64,000 nt of DNA from Halorubrum salsamenti (GTDB lineage Archaea; Halobacteriota; Halobacteria; Halobacteriales; Haloferacaceae). The position numbers and the translations under genes are program-made. The DNA lies in assembly GCF_007671685.1 (NCBI RefSeq), contig NZ_VCNL01000003.1, forward strand, positions 1-64,000, given 5' to 3'. This document shows positions 8,622 to 17,451 of this stretch, piece by piece (position 1 is the stretch's first letter; every line of letters begins with the position of its first letter). The notes under the pieces are model-generated. The model was given only the letters and a program-made list of their open reading frames with translations. It was not told where the DNA came from and searched no databases.

Positions 8622-9302
8622 TTAGTCCGTCCGAGGGTCCCACTCGTTCCACTCGCGCTCGACGAGGTAGTTGTCGAGCTTCCCCTTCGGGTTCTCGAAG
8701 ACGTGTGATCCGTGGAAGACGAGAAGCGCGTCAAACTCGTGTTCGAGCAGCGCGTAGAGGTTCAACTCCGCGTCTCTGTGATTGTCGTTGAAAAGCGCCG
8801 GCGGCGGGAGGAGATACCCGGCCGGAAGTCCGCCCCGGTCGGCGCCGTCGAGAACGTCGCCAGAGATGAGGATGTCTCGGTCCTCGAGGAGCAGCGCCGA
8901 CGTCGCCTCCGTGTGGCCGGGCACCTGGATGACCCGAATGTTGCCGTCGAGGACATCGCCGTCCTCGTAGGCGACATCCGGCTCGATATCGAGGTTCGCT
9001 TCCTCGAGGTGGTCGTAGAGCTTCGTCTCGTCGGCCGGCATCGCGATCTCGGGGTCGAACGCCTCTACGACGTGGCTGAGTCCGCCGTGGTGACCGTGGT
9101 CACCGTGCGTGAGGATCACGCGATCGACTCCCCCGTATTGCGACTCCAGTGTTTCGACGAGTTCGGGCCCGTTCTCATCGAAGGCGGTGTCGACGAGCGT
9201 GATCGACCCCGGTTCCGGGACGTCTTCGAGCACGAACACACGGACGTGTTCGAACTGTATCTGGTCGATACCATCGACTACGTTACTTACGCTCATAGTC
9301 AT
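8622..9302 (-). CDS. Metallo-beta-lactamase-fold protein with altered metal motif
   Basis: The 226-residue protein has the MBL fold: GSITLVDTAFDENG, the metal loop at 65-74, PGHTEATSALLLEDRDILISGDVLDG (metal His and Asp), and a late LLVFHGSHV. The metal loop reads THGDHGHHGG. The usual HxHxDH is replaced so that the second His is Asp68 and the conserved Asp is Gly70. I checked this directly on the DNA. It may be a lactonase-like hydrolase in the sugar-acid route, or a protein with changed metal use. The start could also be the ATG six bases downstream (9296). Confidence 0.82.
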   Translation of the reverse strand: MTMSVSNVVDGIDQIQFEHVRVFVLEDVPEPGSITLVDTAFDENGPELVETLESQYGGVDRVILTHGDHGHHGGLSHVVEAFDPEIAMPADETKLYDHLEEANLDIEPDVAYEDGDVLDGNIRVIQVPGHTEATSALLLEDRDILISGDVLDGADRGGLPAGYLLPPPALFNDNHRDAELNLYALLEHEFDALLVFHGSHVFENPKGKLDNYLVEREWNEWDPRTD

Positions 9303-9504
9303 CTCGATGTCCGGTCGTTTCTGAATTAAATCTGCCGGAGTTTCTCAGGTTCGGACAGTCTCGTCTGATCGACGCCACGAGCCGACCGATCTCACGCGGT
9401 CGTTCGGTCTCTCCGTTCGATCAACCGACCTCCTCTCGGCCGCATAAAGGGGTTCCAGTAGCTTTATACAAGCAGATCCCCTGTTTGCCGAGTGAGAAGT
9501 ACAC

Positions 9505-10020
9505 ATGGTAAAACAACGTATCGCAGACACGGTCGACCGGGTCTCCGTAGGGATGCTCTTGTCGCACCCGCTGTCGGTCGGATTCATCCTCCTCTCGCTC
9601 GTGGTCATCTACGCCGCGAGCAACTTCCCCAACGACAGTTTATTCGGACCGAGTTTCTTCCCGATCCTCACCTCGGTCGGGATAATCGTCTTCGCTGCCG
9701 CCGACATGCTGAACGGAGGCGAAACCGAACTCGAAATGAGCGACATCGACGTTCGGCCGCCGACCGTCGTGTTGGGACTCCTCGTGGCGTACGTTCTCGC
9801 GATACCGATTTTGGGGTTTTGGGTCGGGTCGATGCTATTCCTCGGGGTCCTCCTCTACTACTCCGGCATTCGGTCTCCGCTGCTCCTCGTCGGCCTTTCG
9901 CTCGGCGTGCCGACGCTGCTGTTTTACGTTTTCGGACGGATATTCCTCGTCCGGCTCCCTGAGGCGATCATCCCGGTATCCCGACTGCTGCCGCAACTTC
10001 CGCTGGTGGTGGGTGTCTAA
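9505..10020 (+). CDS. tctB: Tripartite tricarboxylate transporter small membrane subunit (TctB)
   Basis: The 171-residue protein has about four or five membrane segments, with LSVGFILLSLVVIYAAS first and the FGPSFFPILTSVGIIVF segment typical of TctB. It is the small membrane subunit that stabilises TctA. Its TAA stop overlaps the tctA ATG by one base (TAATG), so both are in one transcript. A TATA-like CTTTATAC lies upstream (about 9461-9468). Confidence 0.9.
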   Translation: MVKQRIADTVDRVSVGMLLSHPLSVGFILLSLVVIYAASNFPNDSLFGPSFFPILTSVGIIVFAAADMLNGGETELEMSDIDVRPPTVVLGLLVAYVLAIPILGFWVGSMLFLGVLLYYSGIRSPLLLVGLSLGVPTLLFYVFGRIFLVRLPEAIIPVSRLLPQLPLVVGV

Positions 10021-11501
10021 TGACGGTTGACTACATCGTCCAAGGAGCTCTCAACGCGACGGACCCGCTCGCCGTCGGGCTGATGATCCTCGGTATCCTG
10101 CTTGGTATCCTCATGGGATCCATCCCGGGAATGACGGCAACGATGACCATCGCTGTGCTGCTGTCGTTCACCTTCACGATGGACCCGGCCAACGGGATGA
10201 TGCTGCTCCTCGGAATTTACGGCGGGGCGGTGTACGCGGGGTCGATCCCGGCGATCCTCATTCGAACGCCCGGAACGCCGTCGGCGGCGGCGACCATCTT
10301 CGACGGATATCCCCTGTCACAGCGAGGGGAGGCCGGGCGGGCGATCCGCGTCGCTACGATCGCCTCCTTCGTTGGCGGTTTTATCAGCGTCCTCGCGCTG
10401 ATGTTCTTTTCGCCCGTGATTGCCGACGCCGCGCTCAATTTCCGTTCGCCGGAGTTCTTCGCGCTCGCCGTCTTCGGGCTAACGATCATCGCCAGCGTGA
10501 GCGGTGACTCGGTCACGAAGGGAATGGTCTCCGGACTCCTCGGGATGTTGGTCGCGACGGTCGGGATCGACCCGATCACGGGGTATCACCGGTTCACGTT
10601 CGACCTGCCCGCCTTGCTCACCGGCGTCGAGTTCATCGCGGTGATGATCGGACTGTTCGGGATCGCGGAGGGTCTCCGAAAGTACGGTCAAGGAATTAAA
10701 ACGGACAGAGAGCGGGTCGATCAAGACGTATCGGGCGCGCTCCCGTCACTGTCGGACCTGCGGGCGATACTCCCCGTGAGCGCCGGCGGTGGCATCCTCG
10801 GATCGCTGATCGGATCGATTCCGGGTGCCGGCGGCGATATCGCCGCGTTCATCACGTACAACGAGGCCACCCGGTGGATCAAAGACGCGGTACCGTCCTT
10901 CGGCGACGGAAACATCCGCGGAGTCGCCGCGGCGGAGTCGGGGAACAACGCGAGCACTGGCGGTGCCCTGATCCCCACGCTGACACTCGGAATCCCCGGA
11001 GACTCCGTCTCCGCGATCCTCATCGGTGCGCTGTTGGTTCACGACGTCAATCCCGGCCCGGGTCTATACCAAGACGAGCCGGAACTGTTGTACACGATAT
11101 TCGTCGGGTTCCTGCTCATCTACGTGTTCATCCTCGTCTTCGGGCTGCTCGGTGCCAACTACTGGGCGCGGCTCATCAACATCCCCAAGCAGTTCCTCTG
11201 GCCGGTCATCCTACTGCTCTGTGTGATCGGCGCGATCGCGCTCCGTGGGAACCTCTTCGACGCGTGGATCATGCTCGGGTCCGGCGTGCTCGGCTACGCG
11301 ATGCGCCTCCGCGGGTATCCGCTCGCGCCGATGGTCCTCGGGCTGATCCTCGCTCCGATCGCGGAAGAGAACCTGCGTCGGTCGCTGGAGCTGTCGAACG
11401 GATCGCCCGACATCTTCCTCACGAGTCCCATCGCGCTCATCATCCTCCTGTTGAGCGTCGGGACGATACTCTTACCTGCGGTGCGAGCGCTCCGCGAGTA
11501 G
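10020..11501 (+). CDS. tctA: Tripartite tricarboxylate transporter large membrane subunit (TctA)
   Basis: The 493-residue protein is the TctA permease, with about 12 membrane segments. Family marks include LGILMGSIPGMTATMTIA near residue 30, the matching second-half SLIGSIPGAGGDIAAFI, AAAESGNNASTGGALIPTL and LGIPGDSVSAILIGAL. It moves carboxylates using an ion gradient once TctC has delivered them. The substrate may be citrate, tartrate or an aromatic or sugar acid and cannot be fixed from the sequence. Confidence 0.95.
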   Translation: MTVDYIVQGALNATDPLAVGLMILGILLGILMGSIPGMTATMTIAVLLSFTFTMDPANGMMLLLGIYGGAVYAGSIPAILIRTPGTPSAAATIFDGYPLSQRGEAGRAIRVATIASFVGGFISVLALMFFSPVIADAALNFRSPEFFALAVFGLTIIASVSGDSVTKGMVSGLLGMLVATVGIDPITGYHRFTFDLPALLTGVEFIAVMIGLFGIAEGLRKYGQGIKTDRERVDQDVSGALPSLSDLRAILPVSAGGGILGSLIGSIPGAGGDIAAFITYNEATRWIKDAVPSFGDGNIRGVAAAESGNNASTGGALIPTLTLGIPGDSVSAILIGALLVHDVNPGPGLYQDEPELLYTIFVGFLLIYVFILVFGLLGANYWARLINIPKQFLWPVILLLCVIGAIALRGNLFDAWIMLGSGVLGYAMRLRGYPLAPMVLGLILAPIAEENLRRSLELSNGSPDIFLTSPIALIILLLSVGTILLPAVRALRE

Positions 11502-11786
11502 CGCTCGAGAGACGGAGTTGTCGCCCCCTCGGAACCCGTCGTCTCGAACGTCCCTGCAGCGGTTTCCGGTGTCCGCGTTCCACTATCAGTGAGTGCGTTT
11601 CCGAATATGGGCAAAACCCTCGCTAGTACGAGTACGACAGACGTGCACCCGTGTTGCCACGACCCCGAGTTCCGACTGATTTCCGGAGAAGTGGGATCAA
11701 TCGCACCTGCGAACAGTTGCCGGTAGACGGCACCGTTCCGGTACCGGTCGCCAAAACTATATTATACCGGCGAGGAAAGGGCAAGC
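11502..11786. promoter_or_regulatory. Intergenic region with UspA promoter
   Basis: No gene is seen here. A perfect 10-base palindrome CCGGTACCGG (11738-11747) is followed by a TATA-like TATATTATA about 25-32 bases before the uspA start. Confidence 0.4.
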
Positions 11787-12215
11787 ATGACGATCGTTGC
11801 AGCCGTCGATCGGTCCGAGAGAGCGTCGAACGTCGTCGACGAGGCGGCCGCCCTCGCACGGGCGTTCGATGACACGGTTCACGTCGTACACGCCCTGACG
11901 CGCTCGGAGTTCCTCGATCTGGGGATCACCAGCGCACAGGCGGAGGAGCCGAAAGACATGAGCGAGATCCGCGAGGCGGCCAGCGACATGGCGGCTGAGG
12001 CGGTCTCGGATATCGACGTACCGTACGAGACGGTCGGCCTCGTCGGCGGGCCCGTCGAAGAGGTCGTGCAGTACGCGGACGAGAAGGACGCGAGGTACAT
12101 CGTCGTGAGCCCGAGACGGCGGTCGCAAACCGGGAAAGTGCTGTTCGGTAGCGTCGCGCAGTCGATCCTGCTCAACGCGACCACCCCGGTGGTCTCGACG
12201 ATCGAGTCGGAGTAG
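11787..12215 (+). CDS. Universal stress protein UspA family
   Basis: This is a single-domain 142-residue Usp protein. The opening TIVAAVDRSERASNVVDEA is the first nucleotide-binding strand, and the end RRRSQTGKVLFGSVAQSI is a G-x9-G-S type phosphate-binding loop in which the first glycine positions are partly lost. UspA proteins bind ATP or AMP and help under stress; transporter-linked copies often regulate the neighbouring carrier. It closes the catabolic cluster and has its own promoter. Confidence 0.9.
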   Translation: MTIVAAVDRSERASNVVDEAAALARAFDDTVHVVHALTRSEFLDLGITSAQAEEPKDMSEIREAASDMAAEAVSDIDVPYETVGLVGGPVEEVVQYADEKDARYIVVSPRRRSQTGKVLFGSVAQSILLNATTPVVSTIESE

Positions 12216-12600
12216 AAATATAAGAATACAATATATCCATTTATATTTAGATATAACACAGATATAGCTTCAAGAGGAGACACATCCGATCGGATGTATA
12301 GAGTATATAAATAATACGTAGAAAATACACTAAAAATTAGTAATTAATAAGAAAAGAAATAAAATATTAGTTATTTTTGCGTTTATAGTTGATTATACCA
12401 TATTCCAGTATAGCGGCGCAGATCGATTCCGCATTCGACAAACAGATAATTATATTGTCTTTTCTGATTAATAATTCTATTTCTGAAATGATCGGTGCGG
12501 AACCACCGAACGTGGTACGCTCATGGACGGTGGATATCTGACATGGTGAGAGCGGTCTGAGAGCCAAACCGCTTTACGAACGCCCCCGTAAGACCTGGTA
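12216..12600. other. AT-rich intergenic stretch, no reliable gene
   Basis: About 385 bases that are very AT-rich in their first 270 mark the boundary between the catabolic cluster and core genes. A 66-codon minus-strand ORF (12367-12567) has AT-driven codon use and no recognisable motif, so I do not call it a gene. The last part holds a TATA-like CTTTACG (about 12571-12577) for the rhomboid gene. Confidence 0.55.
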
Positions 12601-13584
12601 ATGGCGACGTGCGACGTGTGTGGGGAGTACGAGAACCTCCCGTATCAGTGTAAACGGTGCGGCAAGACGTTCTGTGCCGACCACCGTCTGCCCGAGAACC
12701 ACGACTGTCCGGGGCTCGCCGAGTGGGACGATCCCGGCGGCGTCTTCGACAGCGGGTTCGACGAGAGCGTCGAGACCGGCGGGTCAGGTGGCTCGGGCGG
12801 CACGTCGGCCGGCATCTCAGGGCGTATCAAGCGACGGATCGACCGCGAGACGAGCACCGGCGGGCTCGTGAGTTACTTCCGCGGGAACGCGACGTACGCC
12901 ATCCTCGCGGCGATGTGGATCACGTTCGTCGCGCAGTTGATTACGTACCACGGGATCAGTGTGACCCTGCACAACCAGCTGTTCGTCCTCCAGTCGAACG
13001 CCCTCGGGAACGTCTGGACGTGGGTGACTTCCGTGCTCTCTCACTCGCCCGTCGGTCTCTATCACATCATCGGGAACAGCGTGGTACTGTTCTTCTTCGG
13101 CCCGCTCGTCGAGCGCGCGGTCGGCTCCCGCCGCTTCGTCGGGTTCTTCTTCGCGTCCGGGATCCTCGCCGGCCTCGGCCACGTCCTGTTCGCGATCGCA
13201 ACGGGCGCGCCGCCGACCGGCGTGCTCGGCGCAAGCGGCGCCGGATTCGCGATCCTCGGCGTTCTCACCGTCTGGCGACCGAACATGCAGGTGCTCCTCT
13301 TCTTCGTCATCCCGATGAAGATCAAGTACCTCACCTGGGGGATCGCGCTCGTCTCGGCGTTCCTCGTCGTACAGAGCCTCCAAGCCGGCGGAGCCGGCGC
13401 CGCCGGCGGCATCGCGCACCTCGCGCACCTGATCGGGTTCGCGATCGGGCTCGCGTTCGGCAAGCGCAACGAGGGCCTCGCGCGGTCCGCGGGCGGTTCC
13501 GGCGGGATACAGATGGGTGGCCCTGGCGGGCCGGGCGGCCCCCGCGGACCGAGCGGCCCAGGCGGTCCCGGCGGGCGATTCTGA
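12601..13584 (+). CDS. AN1 zinc finger-rhomboid intramembrane serine protease
   Basis: The 327-residue protein joins three parts. An AN1-type zinc finger occupies residues 1-40 (Cys4, 7, 17, 20, 25, His28, His34, Cys36). A six-segment rhomboid domain follows (about 95-290) with HIIGN (155-159), the serine nucleophile in GASG (Ser212) and a catalytic histidine in AHLAHLIGF. The tail is Gly-Pro-rich and collagen-like (about 300-327). Rhomboids cut membrane proteins within the bilayer. Its stop abuts the endonuclease V start. Confidence 0.93.
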   Translation: MATCDVCGEYENLPYQCKRCGKTFCADHRLPENHDCPGLAEWDDPGGVFDSGFDESVETGGSGGSGGTSAGISGRIKRRIDRETSTGGLVSYFRGNATYAILAAMWITFVAQLITYHGISVTLHNQLFVLQSNALGNVWTWVTSVLSHSPVGLYHIIGNSVVLFFFGPLVERAVGSRRFVGFFFASGILAGLGHVLFAIATGAPPTGVLGASGAGFAILGVLTVWRPNMQVLLFFVIPMKIKYLTWGIALVSAFLVVQSLQAGGAGAAGGIAHLAHLIGFAIGLAFGKRNEGLARSAGGSGGIQMGGPGGPGGPRGPSGPGGPGGRF

Positions 13585-14508
13585 ATGGGACGCGAACCCG
13601 CGGCCGACCCGCCTCGCGGCGACCTCGACGACGTCGAGCGCTCCGATTTCCTCCCGGACCCGTCGCTGTCGCGCGGGGAGATGGAGTCGCTCCAGCGCGA
13701 GCTGGCGGCGACGGCGACGTTCGCGGACGATCACGGGATCGATCCGACCGCGGTCGCGATCGACGAGCCCGCGGACCTGACTGACGGGCTGCCGGACCCA
13801 CGCCAAGAGACGCTCCCGGGCACGCGCTCGAGCGCCGGCGATCCGGAGTCCCCGGTCGTCGTGGGGATCGATCAGGCGTTTCTGACGCCCGACGACGAAG
13901 CGGACCGGGCCGTCTCCGCCGCGGTCGCGATCCGCGACGGCGACGTGATCGAGTACGCCAGCGCGATCACGCCCCTCTCGATCCCCTACATCCCGGGGCT
14001 GCTCGCGTTCCGGGAAGGTGGGCCGATGCTGGCGGCGCTCGACGCGCTCGAAGCCGAGCCCGACCTGCTGGTCTGTGACGGCTCCGGCCGGATCCACTTC
14101 CGGCAGGCCGGCGTGGCGACTCACGTCGGCGTCCTGCTAGACGTGCCGAGCGTCGGCGTCGCGAAGAGCCTGCTGTGCGGCACGCCCGACGAGTCCACCG
14201 ACGAGCGACCGACGGGATGGCGAACGCCGATCCGGGCGGACGAGTCGGTGGAGACGGCGGGCGTGGACGGCGAGGCCTTCGACGGCGACAGCGACACTCC
14301 CGCAGCCCCCGTCATCGGCCACGCCTTCCAGTCCCGACAGTACCCGAACAGCCGGCGCGTGAACCCCTTGTACGTGAGTCCCGGCCACCGCGTGTCGCCC
14401 GCGGCGACCGTCGAGATCGTCGAGGCGCTGTGTGCGGGCTACAAGCTCCCGGAGCCGACCCGGATCGCGGACGCGTATGCCGACGCCGTGAAGCGGGACG
14501 CGGCGTGA
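13585..14508 (+). CDS. nfi: Endonuclease V
   Basis: The 307-residue enzyme initiates repair of deaminated adenine (inosine) in DNA. It has the Nfi landmarks VVVGIDQAF (first catalytic Asp), PYIPGLLAFREG (Tyr wedge and Glu), LLVCDGSGRIHFRQAG (Asp), DVPSVGVAKSLLCG, NPLYVSPGHRVS (metal His) and YKLPEPTRIAD. It is longer than the roughly 220-residue bacterial enzyme because of a hydrophilic N-terminal region of about 90 residues and an acidic loop in the middle. Its ATG directly follows the rhomboid TGA. Confidence 0.93.
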   Translation: MGREPAADPPRGDLDDVERSDFLPDPSLSRGEMESLQRELAATATFADDHGIDPTAVAIDEPADLTDGLPDPRQETLPGTRSSAGDPESPVVVGIDQAFLTPDDEADRAVSAAVAIRDGDVIEYASAITPLSIPYIPGLLAFREGGPMLAALDALEAEPDLLVCDGSGRIHFRQAGVATHVGVLLDVPSVGVAKSLLCGTPDESTDERPTGWRTPIRADESVETAGVDGEAFDGDSDTPAAPVIGHAFQSRQYPNSRRVNPLYVSPGHRVSPAATVEIVEALCAGYKLPEPTRIADAYADAVKRDAA

Positions 14509-14596
14509 ACGCGAGACGGGAGACAGGAACCGTGATTCGTGCCACCAGTTGCCACAGTCAGGCGGTTTATATACTGTGGGCCGCGAACGCGAACGC

Positions 14597-14869
14597 ATGG
14601 GAGACGAGGAGACCGAGGGCCCGATGTCTGCAGAGGAGTTCCGCTCGTTGAGGGACGGACTGGTTCGCCAGAGCTCCGGTGGCGGGACCACCGTGTACAA
14701 AAACGCCGCGGGGGTCGGCTGCCCGAACCCCGACTGCGACCGCGGCGTCTTTCAGACGCTGTTCGTCAGCGACCACGGCTGGCAGCAGATCGGCGCGACC
14801 CGCGACGGGATCGACCTCTGCCTCTGTAACACCGAGTCGAAGCGGCTCGTCTTCATCCACGACGAGTGA
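14597..14869 (+). CDS. Small Cys-motif protein, conserved haloarchaeal hypothetical
   Basis: The 90-residue protein has four cysteines arranged as CPNPDC (about residue 45) and CLC (about 78), consistent with a small zinc site. A TATA-like TTTATATA (14566-14573) 24-31 bases before ATG 14597 supports this leaderless start over the longer ORF. Function is unknown. Confidence 0.7.
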   Translation: MGDEETEGPMSAEEFRSLRDGLVRQSSGGGTTVYKNAAGVGCPNPDCDRGVFQTLFVSDHGWQQIGATRDGIDLCLCNTESKRLVFIHDE

Positions 14870-14949
14870 GGCGGACGGGAGAAGTCGGGCGGTAGCGAGT
14901 CGGACAGAACGGTGAGAACCCTTTTGAGGAATCGCGTACCAGCGGGCGT

Positions 14950-15228
14950 ATGCCGCTTTCCCTCCCCATCAACGCCGAGGATATCGCCGATGCCTTCTTT
15001 ATGGCGGTCACGACCCTCGTCGGATTCTTCATCGGCGGGGTACTCGGCCTCGTCGTCGGTCTGTTCGCCGGCTACGCGTACCTCGATCTCACGAATCGGA
15101 TCGCCGATCTGGAAGCGACCGTCAACGCGCTCGTCCGAGACCGGAACGATCTCCGCGAGCGCGTTGCGGAGTTGGAAGCCGACCGAGACGACGCGACCGA
15201 TCGGGACAACCGACGGGACGACCGATAG
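14950..15228 (+). CDS. Small membrane-anchored coiled-coil protein
   Basis: The 92-residue protein has a short polar start, one or two membrane segments (about 15-45, glycine-rich GFFIGGVLGLVVGLFAGYAY) and then a charged heptad-like helix (about 47-85) ending in a run of Asp/Arg. It has no known family mark that I can see. It may form a membrane-tethered oligomer. The ATG and high GC3 support it as real. Confidence 0.7.
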   Translation: MPLSLPINAEDIADAFFMAVTTLVGFFIGGVLGLVVGLFAGYAYLDLTNRIADLEATVNALVRDRNDLRERVAELEADRDDATDRDNRRDDR

Positions 15229-15262
15229 CCCTCTATCGGCCGCTCGGTCGAGCGGATCGGCT

Positions 15263-16558
15263 TCAGTCGTCCGCCGCGGGCTCCGTCCCGGCGTCGGCCG
15301 CGCACCGGTTCGGCCCGAGCTCCAGCTCGATCGCCGCGGTCTCGTCCGAAGGCGACTCGACGCCGCGGTTCGCCGCGATGACGGCCTCGTAGTTCGGCGG
15401 CTTCTCCGGTAGCGTCGCCGTAATCCGCTCCACGAACGACTCGCGGTCGAGGCCGAGCACTCCGATCCCCCGGCGCGCCGCTCCCACCGTCGTCGTCACC
15501 GGCTCACCGGGCACGACGTCGCCGGTCGTCCCGTCGTTCGCGACTGCGAAATGACCGGGACAGACGACGACATCGTCGGGCTCCGCGAGCAGCGTCCCGT
15601 GAAGCGAGTCGTAGAGGCGTTCGGCGCCGGTCGCCGCGCCGACGCTCTCGCCACCTCCGTCGCTCGCGGCGTCGTCGGCCGCGTCGCCGCCCCCTCCGTC
15701 GCCGACCGCCGCGAACTGCAGCTCCGTCCGACCGACGCTGTCGGTGAAGAGCGTGTCGCCGGTAAGCAGCGCCGACCGCCCGACGAGGTAGCTCGCACCG
15801 TCGTCGGTGTGGCCGGGCGTCGCGAGCGCCTTCACGTCGACCCCGCCGACGTCGAGCGTCTCGTTGCGCGCGAGCGGCTCGAACGCGTAGGCCACGTCGC
15901 GCTCGGCGGCCGCCGCCGGGAGGAAGTAGGGTACGTCGAGGTCGTCGGCGAGCGCCCGGCCGCCGGAGAGGTGGTCGGCGTGGACGTGGGTGTCGAGGAC
16001 CGCCGCGATCGACGCGTCCCGCTCGGCGGCCGCCTCCCGCCACTCGTCGCCGTGACGAGAGACGTCGACGGCGATAGCGACGCGGTCGGAGCCGTCGGGA
16101 TCGGCTTTCTCATCGTCCGGCCGTCCACCGACCACGAGGTACCCGAGACACCCCTTCGCGCGTCGCTGGATCTGAACGACGTCGAGCGGGTCGTCGCCCG
16201 CGTCGGGAAGCGGGACCACGGTCCGGTCGTACACGCCCGACCAGCCGCGCATCCCGTCCGCGACGACGGAGACGTCGTCGTAGCCCGCGGCCTCCAGCTC
16301 TTCGGCGAAGTCAAGCGAGGCTTTCCCCTTCGCGCAAGCCGTGACGATCGTGTCGTCCGGGTCGAGCCCCGTCTCGGCCTCGAAGTCGTCGGCGTCGAAC
16401 TCGTGAAACGGCTTGTAGAAGTAGTGGATCGAATCGGCGATCCGCCAGCCCTCGTAGCTCTCTCGGGGACGCGTGTCGACGAGGGCGAACGACCGCTCGC
16501 CGCGCCGTCGCTCGTCGATCCTGTCGCGGAGCGCGTCCGCATCGATAACGGTAGGCAT
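15263..16558 (-). CDS. Rhodanese-MBL fusion (persulfide dioxygenase-like)
   Basis: The 431-residue protein has an N-terminal rhodanese domain (1-115) with the persulfide Cys75 in VTACAKGKAS. A linker is followed by a metallo-beta-lactamase domain (about 125-400) with HVHADHLSGG (191-200), PGHTDDGASYLV, LLTGDTLF and a late CPGHF histidine. This resembles ETHE1-type persulfide dioxygenases that oxidise glutathione- or protein-persulfides. The rhodanese-first order is the reverse of many fusions. ATG 16558 is preferred to the longer ORF because the rhodanese begins there; the ParA-like gene diverges from it. Confidence 0.88.
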   Translation of the reverse strand: MPTVIDADALRDRIDERRRGERSFALVDTRPRESYEGWRIADSIHYFYKPFHEFDADDFEAETGLDPDDTIVTACAKGKASLDFAEELEAAGYDDVSVVADGMRGWSGVYDRTVVPLPDAGDDPLDVVQIQRRAKGCLGYLVVGGRPDDEKADPDGSDRVAIAVDVSRHGDEWREAAAERDASIAAVLDTHVHADHLSGGRALADDLDVPYFLPAAAAERDVAYAFEPLARNETLDVGGVDVKALATPGHTDDGASYLVGRSALLTGDTLFTDSVGRTELQFAAVGDGGGGDAADDAASDGGGESVGAATGAERLYDSLHGTLLAEPDDVVVCPGHFAVANDGTTGDVVPGEPVTTTVGAARRGIGVLGLDRESFVERITATLPEKPPNYEAVIAANRGVESPSDETAAIELELGPNRCAADAGTEPAADD

Positions 16559-16683
16559 GGTCGACGCTTGGTTCCGAACGGCAAAACGCTGTCCGGTGGG
16601 ACCGGTGGAGTCCGGACAGCGGTGACGGCTCCGGTGCGACCGCGATGGACAGCTTTTAGCCCGGCGACCGGACACGTCGGCGC

Positions 16684-17451
16684 ATGGTCGAGGCGTTCGC
16701 GGTCGCCAGCGGGAAGGGCGGCACGGGGAAGACGACGAGCACGCTCGCGCTGGGGATGGCGCTCGCCGAGGAGCACGACGTCACCGTCGTCGACGCCGAC
16801 ACGGGGATGGCGAACCTGCTGTTCCACGCCGGGCTCGACGACGCGACAGTCACTCTCCACGACCTCCTCGTTGAGGGGACCGCGACGGCCGTCTCCGAGG
16901 CGACGTACGACCGGTTCGGGCTCTCCGTCGTCCCCTGCGGAACGTCGCTCGCGGGCTTCGAGGCGGCCGAGCCGGGTCGCCTCCGCGAGGTCGTCGCCGA
17001 TCTCGCCGCCGACACCGACGTGCTGCTGCTCGACTCGCCGGCCGCGCTCGGCTCGAAGTCGGCGGTGTTGCCGGTCGTCCTCGCCGACCGCGTCGTGGTG
17101 GTCGTCGAGCCGACGATCCCCGCGCTCTCCGACGGGCTGAAGGTCCAAGAATACGCGCGCTCGTACGGGACGGAGACGGCGGGCGTGCTGTTCAACAAGG
17201 TCCGCGACGACGCCGCCGACGTGGCCGAACAGGCCGAGCGCCGCTTCGGCGGACCCGTCCTCGCGAGCGTCCCCGACAGCGACGCCGTCAGGGCGGCGAG
17301 ACGCGCCGGGAAGCCCCTCCTCGCACACGCTCCCGAGAGCGAGCCGGCCGCCGGCTACCGGCGGGCGGCGGCCCGGCTCGACGTGCGCGACGGCGACGAG
17401 GGGGCCGTCGCCGACCGCTTCCGGAGCGCGGTCGTCCCGGACACGCCATGA
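16684..17451 (+). CDS. MinD/ParA family P-loop ATPase
   Basis: The 255-residue protein has a deviant Walker A, KGGTGKTT (11-18), with the signature lysine, then VVDADTGMANLLFHAG (switch I) and LLLDSPAAL (Walker B). It resembles the MinD branch. It heads an apparent three-gene operon with ATGA overlaps into the next two ORFs. Haloarchaea have several MinD paralogues with roles in positioning surface structures or division; the role of this one is not evident. No C-terminal amphipathic helix is obvious. Confidence 0.88.
   Translation: MVEAFAVASGKGGTGKTTSTLALGMALAEEHDVTVVDADTGMANLLFHAGLDDATVTLHDLLVEGTATAVSEATYDRFGLSVVPCGTSLAGFEAAEPGRLREVVADLAADTDVLLLDSPAALGSKSAVLPVVLADRVVVVVEPTIPALSDGLKVQEYARSYGTETAGVLFNKVRDDAADVAEQAERRFGGPVLASVPDSDAVRAARRAGKPLLAHAPESEPAAGYRRAAARLDVRDGDEGAVADRFRSAVVPDTP

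Noticed and set aside
12367-12567. 66-codon minus-strand ORF in an AT-rich gap
   Set aside because: Composition follows the local AT bias, there is no motif, and it ends next to the rhomboid promoter; it may be chance or an unrecognisable remnant.
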